Shown here: positions 1 through 8,881 of the stretch, piece after piece
Position numbering within the stretch: position 1 is the stretch's first letter
Layout: each line of letters starts with the position of its first letter
From: Novibacillus thermophilus
GTDB lineage: Bacteria > Bacillota > Bacilli > Thermoactinomycetales > Novibacillaceae
Reading direction: 5' to 3'
NCBI RefSeq assembly: GCF_002005165.1
Contig: NZ_CP019699.1
Location: forward strand, 3,348,001-3,412,000
Length of the DNA stretch: 64,000 bases
Program-made: the position numbers and the translations under genes
Notes under the pieces: generated by a model
Database searches by the model: none
Told to the model about the DNA's origin: nothing
Seen by the model: only the letters and a program-made list of their open reading frames with translations

Positions 1-255
1 AGTTCCATGAGCACTTGAATGTCCTCGTACAGACTGTACAATGTTTCCATCTGTTCCACTTGGTGTTTCAAGTGGTTACTCTCGTCAATGACTTGTCGAG
101 CTTGATCCCGGTCGTCCCAAAAATCGGGGCGGGACATTTTCTGTTCCAGTCGTTCAATTTGTTTCTTTTTCTCCCCGAGGTCAAAGAGACCCCCTGATTT
201 CCGCCAGTCGGCTGGCTGTCTTTTCGAGCTCTTGCTTCAGTTCCGTTTCGTTCAT
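1..255 (-). CDS. prfB: Peptide chain release factor 2, 5' part
   Basis: Release factor 2 recognises UGA and UAA stop codons and releases the finished protein on the ribosome. Only the N-terminal part is in the window; the gene runs off the left edge. The frame starts at an ATG at 255 and reaches an in-frame TGA at 181-183 after about 24 codons. After a +1 shift it continues as a typical RF2 helical N-terminus (SRPDFWDD and a Q/E-rich coiled region). The gene follows secA on the same strand, as in B. subtilis. A naive translation would miss it because of the programmed frameshift. The start ATG has an AAAGG about 13 bases upstream, so the exact start is slightly uncertain. Confidence 0.93.
181..195 (-). 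promoter_or_regulatory. prfB programmed +1 frameshift site
   Basis: On the minus strand the site reads AGGGGGT-CT-CTT-TGA-C. It has a Shine-Dalgarno-like AGGGGG (190-195), the slippery CTT (184-186) and the in-frame TGA (181-183) followed by C. This is the known autoregulatory signal of RF2: when RF2 is scarce the ribosome stalls at UGA and slips +1, making more RF2. Spacing and bases match the classic site. Confidence 0.93.
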
Positions 256-397
256 CTCACATCATACCTTTCCGTGTAAAAATTGAGGGATTGAATGCTA
301 AAAACGTCATCGGCATGAGAAAGAAAACCGTCTGCCTATCGGATTGGCGTCACGCGGTAGGCGTACGCCATGGTGTTGGTTCCCCGAGGCCGGGGCG

Positions 398-2956
398 CTA
401 TTCCGTCCCCGTCTTCCCAACAGCGCCGTGACACTGTTTGTACTTTTTGCCGCTTCCGCACGGGCACGGGTCGTTGCGGCCCACTTTCGCTCCTACGCGG
501 ACAGGCTGTCTTTTTTTCGGTTCCTGTTTCGGAGCGGGTTGATTGTAATTTCTCGTCGTCGCCGTTTGTCCGACGGCCACTTCTTCCCGTTCCAGATTGT
601 CGCTCACTTCCGCCTTCATGACGAGCTTCGCCACTTCCTCGGATATTTCGAATACCATCTCGTTGAACATGTTAAACCCTTCAAACTGGTATTCGCGGAG
701 CGGATTGCTCTGCCCGTACGCCCTGAGGTGGATGCCCTGACGCAGTTGTTCCATAGCGTCGATGTGGTCCATCCACTTGCGGTCAACAGTCCTCAGCACG
801 ACCACTTTTTCAAACTCGTTCATCCGTTCACGGGTGATTTGCTGTTCCCGTTCATCGTACTGCGTGAGCACTTTGTCTTCAACAATTTGAATGACCTCAT
901 CCCGCTCTTTCAACTTGATCTCATCGGCTGTCAGACGTTCCGGTTCTTTGAGCAAGTTAGCGTTGACGTAATCGACGATCGCGTCAATGTCCCACTCTTC
1001 CGGGATGTCCTTCTCCGGTGTGCTCAGCTCGACAATGTGCTCGATGACGGTTTTGATCATACCACGGACAATGTCGCGCATGTTGTCCGTTTCCAGCACT
1101 TCGCGCCGCTGTTTGTAGATGATGGAGCGCTGCTCGTTCAACACGTTGTCGTACTGCAACACAATCCGCCGGGTATCAAAGTTCGCGCCTTCAATACGCT
1201 TCTGCGACGTTTCGATCGCCTTCGTAAACATCCGCCCTTCGATCTCTTGCTCGTCGTCCATCCCCATTTTCTCCAAGACCCCTTTTATCCGGTCGGACCC
1301 GAAGCGGCGGATCAAATCGTCTTCAAAGGAAAGGAAAAACTGGGACGAACCCGGGTCTCCCTGTCGGCCGGAACGTCCTCGCAACTGGTTGTCGATGCGC
1401 CGGCTCTCATGCCGCTCCGTCCCGATGATGTGCAGGCCCCCCAGCTCGGCAACCCCTTCGCCGAGGACGATGTCTGTTCCGCGCCCGGCCATGTTCGTCG
1501 CAATGGTGACGGCCCCCTTCTGTCCTGCCTGACTGATAATTTCCGCTTCTTCCCGGTGGTGTTTGGCATTCAACACTTTGTGGGGAATGCCCTTTTTCTT
1601 CAGCATTTTCGACAGGCGTTCCGAGTTGGCGATGGACACAGTGCCGACGAGGACCGGCTGCCCTTTCTCGTGGCGCCTCACGATTTCCTCCACCACTTTG
1701 CGGTACTTCACTTCTTCCGTCTTGTACAGGACGTCGGACAGGTCCTTTCGGATCATCGGTTTGTTCGTCGGGATGACGACGACGTCCATGCCGTAAATTT
1801 TGCGGAACTCTTCTTCCTCTGTTTTCGCTGTACCGGTCATCCCCGCCAGTTTCTCATACATGCGGAAGTAGTTTTGGAACGTTATCGTGGCCAGCGTCAT
1901 GCTCTCCTTCTGCACCTGCAGCCCTTCTTTTGCTTCGATAGCCTGGTGCAGCCCGTCACTGTAACGGCGCCCGTGCATGAGGCGGCCAGTAAACTCGTCG
2001 ACGATGACGACACCGTCTTCGTTGACGACGTAATCTTCGTCGCGGTGCATCATGACGTTCGCCTTGAGCGCCTGGTTGATGTGGTGATTGAGCGTCATGT
2101 TTTTCGCGTCGTACAAATTGTCGATGCCAAACGCCTGCTCCGCCTTGTCGACGCCCTGTTCGGTCAGCATCACGGAGCGGGTTTTCTCATCGACGGTAAA
2201 ATCTTCGTCCGGCTTCAACCGCTTGGCAAACCGGTCCGCGGCGTAGTATATGTCTGTCGTCTTGTTCGCCTGCCCGGTAATGATGAGCGGTGTCCGCGCT
2301 TCGTCAATTAAAATGCTGTCCACTTCGTCCACGATGGCGTAGTGAAGCGGACGTTGCACGATTTGCTCTTTGTACAGCACCATGTTGTCGCGCAAGTAGT
2401 CAAAGCCGAATTCGTTGTTCGTGCCGAACGTAATGTCCGCCTGATACGCCTCTCGCTTCTCTTCGGCTTTCATCCCGTGCAAATTCAACCCGACGGTCAG
2501 GCCGAGAAATTCGTAAATTTGTCCCATGCTCTCCCGGTCGCGCTGGGCCAAATACTCGTTCACAGTGACGACGTGCACGCCTTTTTCCGTAAGGGCATTT
2601 AAGTAGGCGGGAAGCGTCGCCACGAGTGTCTTCCCTTCCCCCGTCTTCATCTCCGCAATGCGCCCTTGGTGCAGGACGACGCCCCCCATTAACTGCACGT
2701 AAAAATGGCGCATCCCGAGCACCCGCCGCGCCGCCTCCCGCACGACGGCAAACGCTTCCGGCAGCAAGTCGTCCAACGTCTCCCCGCCCGCCAGCCGCTC
2801 TTTAAACTCAGACGTCTTGTTCCTCAGCTGTTCGTCCGTACAACGGCTGATCTCCGGTTCCAACGCCTCGATGCGGTCGGCTATTTTCTTTATCTTTTTC
2901 AGTTCCTTGTCGTTTTGACTCGGAAACACTTTTCGCATCGCCGATTTAAGAGACAC
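398..2956 (-). CDS. secA: Preprotein translocase ATPase SecA
   Basis: SecA is the motor that pushes secreted proteins through SecYEG at the cytoplasmic membrane. The 852-residue length is normal for Bacilli. Visible elements are Walker A MKTGEGKT at about 103-110, the DEVDS Walker B near 205-215, a long helical scaffold, and the C-terminal zinc-binding SEC-C motif with Cys831, Cys833, Cys842 and His843. The start is a GTG with AAAGGAG about ten bases upstream. It lies between hpf and prfB, the conserved Bacilli order. No frame defects are seen. Confidence 0.98.
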   Translation of the reverse strand: MSLKSAMRKVFPSQNDKELKKIKKIADRIEALEPEISRCTDEQLRNKTSEFKERLAGGETLDDLLPEAFAVVREAARRVLGMRHFYVQLMGGVVLHQGRIAEMKTGEGKTLVATLPAYLNALTEKGVHVVTVNEYLAQRDRESMGQIYEFLGLTVGLNLHGMKAEEKREAYQADITFGTNNEFGFDYLRDNMVLYKEQIVQRPLHYAIVDEVDSILIDEARTPLIITGQANKTTDIYYAADRFAKRLKPDEDFTVDEKTRSVMLTEQGVDKAEQAFGIDNLYDAKNMTLNHHINQALKANVMMHRDEDYVVNEDGVVIVDEFTGRLMHGRRYSDGLHQAIEAKEGLQVQKESMTLATITFQNYFRMYEKLAGMTGTAKTEEEEFRKIYGMDVVVIPTNKPMIRKDLSDVLYKTEEVKYRKVVEEIVRRHEKGQPVLVGTVSIANSERLSKMLKKKGIPHKVLNAKHHREEAEIISQAGQKGAVTIATNMAGRGTDIVLGEGVAELGGLHIIGTERHESRRIDNQLRGRSGRQGDPGSSQFFLSFEDDLIRRFGSDRIKGVLEKMGMDDEQEIEGRMFTKAIETSQKRIEGANFDTRRIVLQYDNVLNEQRSIIYKQRREVLETDNMRDIVRGMIKTVIEHIVELSTPEKDIPEEWDIDAIVDYVNANLLKEPERLTADEIKLKERDEVIQIVEDKVLTQYDEREQQITRERMNEFEKVVVLRTVDRKWMDHIDAMEQLRQGIHLRAYGQSNPLREYQFEGFNMFNEMVFEISEEVAKLVMKAEVSDNLEREEVAVGQTATTRNYNQPAPKQEPKKRQPVRVGAKVGRNDPCPCGSGKKYKQCHGAVGKTGTE

Positions 2957-3053
2957 GCGTTTTCACTCCTTTCGCTCGTTGTCCCAATCCGTGCTTTACC
3001 GTATAGTTTATCATGAAAAAGCGCCGATGACCTAATTTGGTCAACTGCATGCA

Positions 3054-3081
3054 GCAAAAAGGCTTGCCGGTGCGGCAAGCC
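3054..3081 (-). terminator. Rho-independent terminator after hpf
   Basis: The minus strand has an 8-bp GC-rich stem (GGCTTGCC pairing with GGCAAGCC) with a short loop, followed directly by five T. It lies just downstream of the hpf stop and separates hpf from secA. Confidence 0.88.
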
Positions 3082-3097
3082 GTGGTCGCGATTCAAA

Positions 3098-3667
3098 CTA
3101 CATTTCCGGCTCAATTAAACCGTAACGCCCGTCTTTTCGCTTGTAGACGACGTTCACTTCATTCGTGCTGGAATTAGAAAAGACGAAAAAGTTGTGTCCC
3201 AGCATGTCCATCTGCAAGATCGCTTCTTCTACATCCATCGGCTTTAAAGTAAAGCGCTTCGTGCGCACAATTTCAAATTCGCTTTCATCCGTCTCCTCTG
3301 CGTCTACGGCGGAAGGCGGTGAACCGTTTAACCCGTTTTCTTTAAAAAGCGTGCGGAGGCTTCCATTCTGTCTCGCTTTTCGGTTGACTCTCGTCTTATA
3401 CTTGCGAATCTGTCGTTCCAGCTTTTCCACCACGAGGTCGATGGACGCGTACATGTCGCCGCTCGTCTCCTCGGCTCTGAGCAACACCCCTGGAAACGGG
3501 ATCGTCACTTCCACTGTGTGCTCATCCTTGAGAACCGATAGCGAGACGTTCGCCGGAGCCGTCGGAGCCGTGTTGAAGTACTTTTCCACGCGGCTCAGCT
3601 TCTTTTCCACGTAATCGCGCAATGCAGCTGTGACCTCGATGTTGTGACCCCGGATGTTATATTGCAT
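3098..3667 (-). CDS. hpf: Long-form ribosome hibernation promoting factor
   Basis: HPF binds the 30S subunit and drives formation of inactive 100S ribosome dimers in stationary phase. The 189-residue protein has the N-terminal S30AE domain (starting MQYNIRGHN) and the C-terminal dimerisation domain (KRFTLKPMDVEEAILQMDML), the long form usual in Firmicutes. The ATG at 3667 has a strong AAGGAGG; an upstream extension of the open frame has no family match. A sigma-H-like promoter lies 34-62 bases upstream, matching the known stationary-phase control of B. subtilis yvyD. Confidence 0.96.
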   Translation of the reverse strand: MQYNIRGHNIEVTAALRDYVEKKLSRVEKYFNTAPTAPANVSLSVLKDEHTVEVTIPFPGVLLRAEETSGDMYASIDLVVEKLERQIRKYKTRVNRKARQNGSLRTLFKENGLNGSPPSAVDAEETDESEFEIVRTKRFTLKPMDVEEAILQMDMLGHNFFVFSNSSTNEVNVVYKRKDGRYGLIEPEM

Positions 3668-3700
3668 CAGGTCATTCCTCCTTATCGCTTTTATACTTAT

Positions 3701-3729
3701 GTATTCCCGAAGAAATGTAAAAATCCTTC
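3701..3729 (-). promoter_or_regulatory. Candidate sigma-H promoter of hpf
   Basis: The minus strand shows GAAGGATTT, an exact fit to the sigma-H -35 RNAGGAWWW. An 11-base spacer follows, then CGGGAATAC, close to the -10 RNNGAATWW. The position suits hpf, whose B. subtilis homologue is transcribed by sigma-H as well as sigma-B. Confidence 0.55.
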
Positions 3730-3784
3730 TCAAACCCTTAATCTTTTCTTTACATATTCTTGACACTATCCATCGTGAGCATTG

Positions 3785-3818
3785 AAAAACCCCTTGCATC
3801 CACTTGGATCCAAGGGGT
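3785..3818 (-). terminator. Terminator after the cold-shock gene
   Basis: An ACCCCTTG / CAAGGGGT stem with a 14-base loop is followed by a run of five T on the minus strand, 28 bases past the cold-shock gene stop. Confidence 0.85.
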
Positions 3819-3845
3819 ATCCATTCGACGTTAGGTTAATCAGTT

Positions 3846-4043
3846 TTACAACTTGTTGACGTTAGAAGCTTGCGGGCCGCGTGCGCCTTCGACGATTTCG
3901 AATTCGACGGCTTGGCCCTCTTCTAATGTCTTAAAGCCCTCTTCATTGATGGCAGAGTAGTGAACGAACACATCACCGCCATCTTCGCGCTCGATAAAAC
4001 CGTAACCTTTCTCTGCATTGAACCACTTAACTTTCCCTTGCAT
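3846..4043 (-). CDS. Cold-shock protein (CspA family)
   Basis: This small single-stranded nucleic-acid-binding protein of 65 residues acts as an RNA chaperone in the cytoplasm. It is a single OB-fold cold-shock domain with RNP1 (KGYGFIE) and RNP2 (VFVHY) intact. The ATG at 4043 gives the usual N-terminus [13 protein letters not shown] four codons upstream is less likely because it abuts the AGAAAGGA ribosome site. It has its own promoter and terminator, so it is a single-gene unit between fliT and hpf. The paralogue (cspA, B, C or D) cannot be told from sequence alone. Confidence 0.95.
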   Translation of the reverse strand: MQGKVKWFNAEKGYGFIEREDGGDVFVHYSAINEEGFKTLEEGQAVEFEIVEGARGPQASNVNKL

Positions 4044-4099
4044 GAACGTACACAATCCTTTCTAAAGTTAAAACTATGAGAGGGCATCTCACATACACT

Positions 4100-4128
4100 A
4101 CTATACCATTCCTGAAAGTGCCAGTCAA
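4100..4128 (-). promoter_or_regulatory. Sigma-A promoter of the cold-shock gene
   Basis: TTGACT (4123-4128) and TATAGT (4100-4105) on the minus strand are separated by exactly 17 bases, a near-consensus housekeeping promoter. It leaves an untranslated leader of about 50 bases before the cold-shock ATG. Confidence 0.75.
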
Positions 4129-4155
4129 TTGAAAGCGCTGTTAAAACTTTGCCAT

Positions 4156-4239
4156 TTATCCACAGCAAAGCCCACGGTCCATTCAGTTATGCACAATCTT
4201 ATCCACATTATCCACAGCTTCATGTCCACACTTTCCACA
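4156..4239 (+). promoter_or_regulatory. Cluster of DnaA boxes
   Basis: Four nonamers match TTATNCACA exactly: TTATCCACA at 4156-4164, 4199-4207 and 4208-4216, and TTATGCACA at 4187-4195. All are in the same orientation, and two more with two mismatches follow at 4222-4230 and 4231-4239. The cluster lies in the gap between the fliT terminator and the cold-shock promoter, 28 bases upstream of its -35. No replication-origin genes are nearby. B. subtilis is known to have DnaA-box clusters outside oriC that affect initiation by binding DnaA, so a DnaA-titration or DnaA-controlled promoter role is inferred. Confidence 0.75.
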
Positions 4240-4280
4240 AGAACGTGGGTTTTTTTGTCTAAAGTGACAGAATGTTGTCG

Positions 4281-4305
4281 AAAAAACCCGCCTGCACGGG
4301 CGGGT
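4281..4305 (-). terminator. Terminator of the flaG-fliDST operon
   Basis: A 7-bp ACCCGCC/GGCGGGT stem with a six-base loop is followed by six T on the minus strand. It begins right at the repaired fliT stop codon, which supports that stop. Confidence 0.88.
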
Positions 4306-4654
4306 CACTCTTTCCGGTCGAACAGCACAGGGGGACCGACGAATACGGTATTCTGCTCGCGTAACCCCGGTGCTGTCTCTCGGCAGTTTTCAGTTTTTTT
4401 AAGTTTAAGGCAGCTGTTTCCTTGACGTCTGCAACTCGCTCTGTCAAAGCCGTTTGTTTTTGCAGGATGCGGCGCAATCGATCTTGGACGTCGGGTTGGC
4501 GCTTTTCTGTCTCAGGCAGTGCATCAAATTGCTGCTGAAGGGCCTCTATGCGGTTTTGCGCCTCCTCCAGACGCTCCCAATCTTCCTCGGACAGTGCGCG
4601 GTCCACCACATTCACGAGGCGTTCGTAGGCCGTTAAAACCGTGAGAGCTGACAT
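4305..4654 (-). CDS. fliT: Flagellar chaperone FliT-like protein (frame broken near its end)
   Basis: FliT-type proteins are small helical chaperones for filament-cap export. This one is identified by position directly after fliS (stop and start overlap by one base) and by helical, E/Q/R-rich composition. As given, the frame runs through the terminator hairpin to a stop at 4259. Adding one base to the GGGGG run at 4330-4334 gives a 116-residue protein ending PPVLFDRKE with TGA at 4305-4307, just before the hairpin. FliT proteins of Bacilli commonly end in a similar FDKK-like tail. A one-base deletion in the assembly is therefore the likely cause. Sequence similarity to FliT is otherwise weak. 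Confidence 0.72.
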
Positions 4655-5052
4655 TATAAACCGGCCTCAACGGACGCCTGTTGTCTCGCGTACTTCACGA
4701 CTTCTTTCCACGCATCGCGCAACTCAGTCAACAACCCTGTCACTTCCTCTACGACGGCCGCATCTTTTTTCACGTTGGCTTGCGTTAGGCGGAACAACAT
4801 GTAGTCGTACAGCGCCTCCAGCTGTCGCCCGACGTTCACGGACGTGTCGAGAGTCAGCATGAGTTCTTGAATAATGTCTTGTGTTCGGTGCAACCGGTCG
4901 TTAGCTGTTTCAATTTCTTGGCGCTCGATGGCCTCCCGCGCCTGGCCGAGAAAGCGAATCGCACCGTTGTACAACTGCAGGGTCAACTCTGCAGGAGACG
5001 CGGTTTCATACTGATTGCGCAAATACACTTGCTGTGCGTTATGGTATGCCAC
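4654..5052 (-). CDS. fliS: Flagellin export chaperone FliS
   Basis: FliS binds flagellin in the cytoplasm and keeps it unpolymerised until export. The 132-residue protein shows the family N-terminus (AYHNAQQVYLRNQYETASPAELTL, positions 2-25) and an all-helical body of usual length. It lies between fliD and fliT, overlapping fliT by one base (TAATG), which suggests translational coupling. Its presence implies a flagellin gene exists somewhere, though none is in this window. Confidence 0.96.
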   Translation of the reverse strand: MAYHNAQQVYLRNQYETASPAELTLQLYNGAIRFLGQAREAIERQEIETANDRLHRTQDIIQELMLTLDTSVNVGRQLEALYDYMLFRLTQANVKKDAAVVEEVTGLLTELRDAWKEVVKYARQQASVEAGL

Positions 5053-5082
5053 GTTCGAAAACCCCTTTATCAGCTGTTTGCC

Positions 5083-6594
5083 TCAACCTTGCATGCTGCC
5101 CAGTTGACTCATCAACCAGGCGTTCTGCTGATTTAACCGCTCCATTGCCTTCTCCAGTGCGGTGAACTGGCGCCAGTAACGGTCTTCGATTTGCTGCAGG
5201 CGGCGCTCCATGTCTGAAATGCGTTCATCGAGATCGCGCAACTGTTTTCCGATGAGGCTGTTGTCCGCTTCAGAGAGGGAAACGGGGTAACCCGCTTTTT
5301 CATTGAGCTGACTGATGACTCGGTTTACGGAATCGTACACCCTTTTGGCGATACCCGTCTCCTTGTATTTCGCTGCCTCGTCTTGAGACGTGCCGCTCAC
5401 AGTGAACAAGTTCATGACGAAGTCAGGGTCGTTGGAAATGGCTTCACGCAGCTTCGCTTCGTCTATATACAATTTCCCGCCGTCGCGGTAGCGGGAAAGC
5501 CCGACGACGGGGTCGCCGACCGTAATGCCGATCTCAGACAAGTGACCGACACCTTCTACCGTTGAATAAAAGTCTAGGCGCAAGTCGCTCAACGCTCTGC
5601 TCAAAAGCGGATCGTTTTTAATCAGGCCGCTTCTCGCTCGTTCCTCCCACTTCTCGATCTCTGTCTCGGACAGCTGTTCCCGCTGTTCATCGGTGAGGGG
5701 TGGATAATCGCGGTATCGATTCTCTCCCAGCTTTTCGTTGACTTTCGCAATTAAATCGTTGTACGCTTCCACAAACGCCTTCACTTTCTCAAATATAGCA
5801 TCTACATCGCGGGAGATGGACAGATTGACCGTCTGCCCTCCCGTCATCTGTTTGACGTCCATCTGGATGCCGTCGTACGTAAAGCGGTTCGTATCACTCG
5901 TCAGTGTGACACCGTTAATCACGATTTTGGCCTGCTGTGGAGGTTCATTCTTTGGATGAAGACCGGCCAAACTGAGCACATTGTTGTCTTCGACCGCGAC
6001 GCTAATTTCTGCCTGCGAGTGAACGTCATCCGATTTCAACACAATTTGATTCACGTTATTGCGGTCAATTTCGGCTCTAAATCCACTTTCATAGAGCTTT
6101 TCATTCAACTTGACGACGACGCTCTCGACGGTGTCTTCTCCGGTCACATTGAACTCTACACCGTTCACTGAAAACGTGAAGTCACCGGCCCACCCTTCCG
6201 CTTCGGAAAACTTCTGTCCAGGGTGTGCCACCGCAAAGTCAAACGTGGCCGACGCGTGTTTCCCCGCCTGAGCCAACTGGACGACTTCCACCGAGTACAT
6301 CGATTGGGACGGACGCCCCACGACCGAACTGGTGAGTGCGGCTTCGTTTGACGACACGACGTTGTACACGGAAAAACCGCTTTGGAGCCGGAGGGCGTCT
6401 ACTTTTTCCCGAAAAGAGGTGAACAGGCGGTTCATCTCCCGGTAGTCCTCGCGCTGCCACTCGAGCATTTGCCTGTTTTGGTTCAACCGGTCGAGGGGAA
6501 GGCGCTCAACGCGCATCAAGTCTCGGATGATCTGGTTCGTATCCAGCCCTGTCGCCAAGCCGGTAAACATGGTCCGATTCACACTGTACACCAT
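5083..6594 (-). CDS. fliD: Flagellar filament cap protein FliD
   Basis: FliD forms the cap on the growing flagellum and helps flagellin monomers fold into the filament. The 503-residue protein has the FliD N-terminal domain (TGLATGLDTNQIIRDLM near the start), a variable middle, and a coiled C-terminal domain (SDMERRLQQIEDRYWRQFTALE). The ATG at 6594 was chosen because AAAGGG lies at proper distance; the GTG three codons upstream touches it. It is in an operon with flaG upstream and fliS downstream. Confidence 0.96.
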   Translation of the reverse strand: MVYSVNRTMFTGLATGLDTNQIIRDLMRVERLPLDRLNQNRQMLEWQREDYREMNRLFTSFREKVDALRLQSGFSVYNVVSSNEAALTSSVVGRPSQSMYSVEVVQLAQAGKHASATFDFAVAHPGQKFSEAEGWAGDFTFSVNGVEFNVTGEDTVESVVVKLNEKLYESGFRAEIDRNNVNQIVLKSDDVHSQAEISVAVEDNNVLSLAGLHPKNEPPQQAKIVINGVTLTSDTNRFTYDGIQMDVKQMTGGQTVNLSISRDVDAIFEKVKAFVEAYNDLIAKVNEKLGENRYRDYPPLTDEQREQLSETEIEKWEERARSGLIKNDPLLSRALSDLRLDFYSTVEGVGHLSEIGITVGDPVVGLSRYRDGGKLYIDEAKLREAISNDPDFVMNLFTVSGTSQDEAAKYKETGIAKRVYDSVNRVISQLNEKAGYPVSLSEADNSLIGKQLRDLDERISDMERRLQQIEDRYWRQFTALEKAMERLNQQNAWLMSQLGSMQG

Positions 6595-6609
6595 CTCGGT
6601 CACCCTTTG

Positions 6610-6963
6610 CTAACGTTTTTCATCGACCATCATTCCCATGAACCTGTACATGTCCGCCATCATGTCCAAAAACCGCTTTGGCGGAACTTCGCGAATGACT
6701 TCATCCTCCAGCGTGTCCACAATCTCTACGTAGTAGCGGTGCGTATCTTCATGCAACCGAAACCGCAAGTGGGTCTGCAACACTTTCAGCGCTTCGTTTA
6801 ACCCGCCGATCGCCTGGTCCAGATCGGAAACGTCCGGTACTGTAACCGTCTGTTGCGATGCCCCCTCGTTTAAGTGACTGCGAAGAGCATCTCTCAGTTC
6901 TTGTCCATTCGGTTGCTGAACAAGAGGTGTGAACGTTGTAACGGATTGAATGGAAAGCGTCAA
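6610..6963 (-). CDS. flaG: Flagellar protein FlaG
   Basis: FlaG is a small protein of the fliD operon that affects filament length in several bacteria. The FlaG domain lies in the C-terminal half (LRFRLHEDTHRYYVEIVD and EVIREVPPKRFLDMM). The TTG at 6963 has GGGGTGA at good spacing and gives 117 residues. An upstream TTG at 6996 would add 11 residues without a ribosome site. It is the first gene of the flaG-fliD-fliS-fliT unit, with a sigma-D-like promoter upstream. Confidence 0.9.
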   Translation of the reverse strand: MTLSIQSVTTFTPLVQQPNGQELRDALRSHLNEGASQQTVTVPDVSDLDQAIGGLNEALKVLQTHLRFRLHEDTHRYYVEIVDTLEDEVIREVPPKRFLDMMADMYRFMGMMVDEKR

Positions 6964-7008
6964 AAGGATCACCCCAGTTCCATAACCCCAATTCAATTGT
7001 TAGTTATA

Positions 7009-7035
7009 GTATCGGAAGAATCAGATGGATGTTTA
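7009..7035 (-). promoter_or_regulatory. Candidate sigma-D promoter of flaG-fliDST
   Basis: TAAA (7032-7035), a 15-base spacer, then TCCGATAC (7009-7016) on the minus strand, against the B. subtilis sigma-D consensus TAAA-N15-GCCGATAT (all four -35 bases and six of eight -10 bases). The location upstream of flagellar late genes is what sigma-D control predicts. Confidence 0.72.
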
Positions 7036-7117
7036 ACCGCAACTTTTCGCCATCACCTCCCGTTTCTCTGTTAGAGCGCCACCCCAGAAGCTCGGGACCA
7101 ATTCACCACATCTCGTC

Positions 7118-7145
7118 TTGAATGAAACGGCTCACATATTATAAT
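7118..7145 (+). promoter_or_regulatory. Sigma-A promoter of tagD
   Basis: TTGAAT (7118-7123), 16-base spacer, TATAAT (7140-7145). It lies 30 bases upstream of the tagD start. Confidence 0.6.
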
Positions 7146-7175
7146 GGAACTATGGTTTACAAGGGGGTACATCAC

Positions 7176-7574
7176 ATGAAAAAAGTCATCACTTACGGAA
7201 CGTTCGACCTATTGCACTGGGGCCACGTCAACTTGTTGAAACGGGCCAGGGAACTAGGCGATTACCTGATCGTCGCCCTCTCGACAGACGAATTTAACGC
7301 CGTCAAAAAGAAAAAGGCGTACTACAGCTACGAAAATCGGAAACTGATTCTCGAGGCGATCCGTTACGTCGACAAAGTGATTCCAGAGAAAACGTGGGAG
7401 CAAAAAGTCGACGATGTCCTCAACCACGACATCGACATTTTCGTCATGGGGGACGACTGGAAAGGAACATTTGACTTTTTGAAGGAGTACTGCGAGGTCG
7501 TCTACCTGCCGCGCACGGTCGGCATCTCCACTACACAGATCAAACGGGATTTACTCTCCGTGAGAAACGGATAA
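7176..7574 (+). CDS. tagD: Glycerol-3-phosphate cytidylyltransferase
   Basis: TagD makes CDP-glycerol from CTP and sn-glycerol-3-phosphate, the precursor of glycerol-phosphate wall teichoic acid. The 132-residue protein has the nucleotidyltransferase signature GTFDLLHWGHV near the start and the C-terminal RTVGISTTQIK motif, both intact. The ATG at 7176 follows AAGGGGGT. It runs opposite to the flagellar genes and is followed 62 bases later by a CDP-glycerol-using transferase. The pair sits between flaG and csrA, where B. subtilis carries flagellin. Confidence 0.96.
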   Translation: MKKVITYGTFDLLHWGHVNLLKRARELGDYLIVALSTDEFNAVKKKKAYYSYENRKLILEAIRYVDKVIPEKTWEQKVDDVLNHDIDIFVMGDDWKGTFDFLKEYCEVVYLPRTVGISTTQIKRDLLSVRNG

Positions 7575-7636
7575 GCGCGGGCTTTCGCCATGTGACGAAG
7601 CATTTCACACGTTTGAGAAGGGAAAGGAACGACACC

Positions 7637-8881
7637 GTGAGAGAGACGATTAAACAATACAAGCGATTGTACAGATGCTTAAAAAAAACGTACAAGCGAC
7701 TGTTTCGCCTGATGTCACGCCTTCCGGTAAAAAAAGATTCCATCGTCTTCGAAAGCTTTCGCGGCGTGCAATACAGCTGTAATCCCCGGGCCATCTACGA
7801 ATACATGCGACAGTACCATCCCCACTTTCGCATGGTGTGGAGCGTGGACAAGCGCTCTGTCGATTACTTTGAGAAACACCGCATTCCGTACGTCAAGCGC
7901 TCCTCCATCCGCTGGATGTTTTGGATGGCGCGAGCCCAGTACTGGGTGACGAACAGCCGCTTACCGCTCTGGCTCCCCAAACCGAAACACACGACCTACG
8001 TCCAGACGTGGCACGGCACGACCCTTAAGAAGTTAGCCGGCGACATGGACGAGGTGCACATGCCTGGAACGGACACCGTGAAGTACAAGCGCAACTTTTT
8101 TAAAGAATCGGGCAAGTGGGACGTGCTCATCTCGCCGAACGCTTATTCAACGGACATCTTTCGCCGGGCGTTTCTTTTTGGCAAAACGCTGATCGAAACG
8201 GGGTATCCGCGGAACGACTACCTGTACACACACAACAACCGGCAGGCGATCGAACAGTTAAAGACGACGTACGACATCCCGAAGGACAAAAAAGTACTCC
8301 TTTACGCTCCGACGTGGCGTGACGACCAGTCTTACGAAAAAGGCCGCTATAAATTTGACCTCCCCCTCGATTTGAACCTGCTCAAGCAAAAGTTGGGGGA
8401 GGAGTACGTCGTCATTTTACGCATGCACTACCTCGTGGCAGAAAATTTTGACCTTTCGCCTTACGAAGGGTTTGTGTACGACTATTCGACGAACGTGGAC
8501 ATTCGCGATTTGTATCTCATATCCGATTTGTTGATTACCGACTACTCGTCCGTCTTCTTCGACTACGCCAACTTGCGGCGCCCCATCGTCTTCTACATGT
8601 TTGACATCGATCAGTACCGGGACACGCTGCGCGGCTTTTACTTCGACATCGAGAAAAACGCTCCCGGCCCCATCGTGAAGACGACAGAGGAAGTTGTCGA
8701 GGCCATCGAGTCTTTTGCCGCTCAAAACTTCGCCGTACCGCCTTCGTTCCATCCATTTTACGACAAATTTTGTTACCTGGAAGACGGTGAAGCGACGAAA
8801 CGGGTGGTGGAACGCGTGTTTCTGGGAAAAGACTTGACGCAAGAGACGGCGAACACCGCTGTCACGACCTCCACCCGCTGA
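7637..8881 (+). CDS. CDP-glycerol glycerophosphotransferase (TagB/TagF family)
   Basis: Enzymes of this family transfer glycerol phosphate from CDP-glycerol to a lipid-linked disaccharide (TagB, primase) or a growing chain (TagF, polymerase) at the inner membrane face. The 414-residue protein has a basic N-terminus and the family motifs QTWHGTTLKKL, LYAPTWRDD and ITDYSSVFFDYA. Its length is nearer TagB than the longer TagF, but the exact role cannot be fixed. The GTG at 7637 follows AAGGGAAAGGA. The gene probably shares a transcript with tagD. Confidence 0.92.
   Translation: MRETIKQYKRLYRCLKKTYKRLFRLMSRLPVKKDSIVFESFRGVQYSCNPRAIYEYMRQYHPHFRMVWSVDKRSVDYFEKHRIPYVKRSSIRWMFWMARAQYWVTNSRLPLWLPKPKHTTYVQTWHGTTLKKLAGDMDEVHMPGTDTVKYKRNFFKESGKWDVLISPNAYSTDIFRRAFLFGKTLIETGYPRNDYLYTHNNRQAIEQLKTTYDIPKDKKVLLYAPTWRDDQSYEKGRYKFDLPLDLNLLKQKLGEEYVVILRMHYLVAENFDLSPYEGFVYDYSTNVDIRDLYLISDLLITDYSSVFFDYANLRRPIVFYMFDIDQYRDTLRGFYFDIEKNAPGPIVKTTEEVVEAIESFAAQNFAVPPSFHPFYDKFCYLEDGEATKRVVERVFLGKDLTQETANTAVTTSTR

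Noticed and set aside
344-2311. Long open frame on the plus strand opposite secA
   Set aside because: It mirrors secA codons in a GC-rich gene, has no ribosome site and no recognisable protein family; secA on the other strand explains the region.
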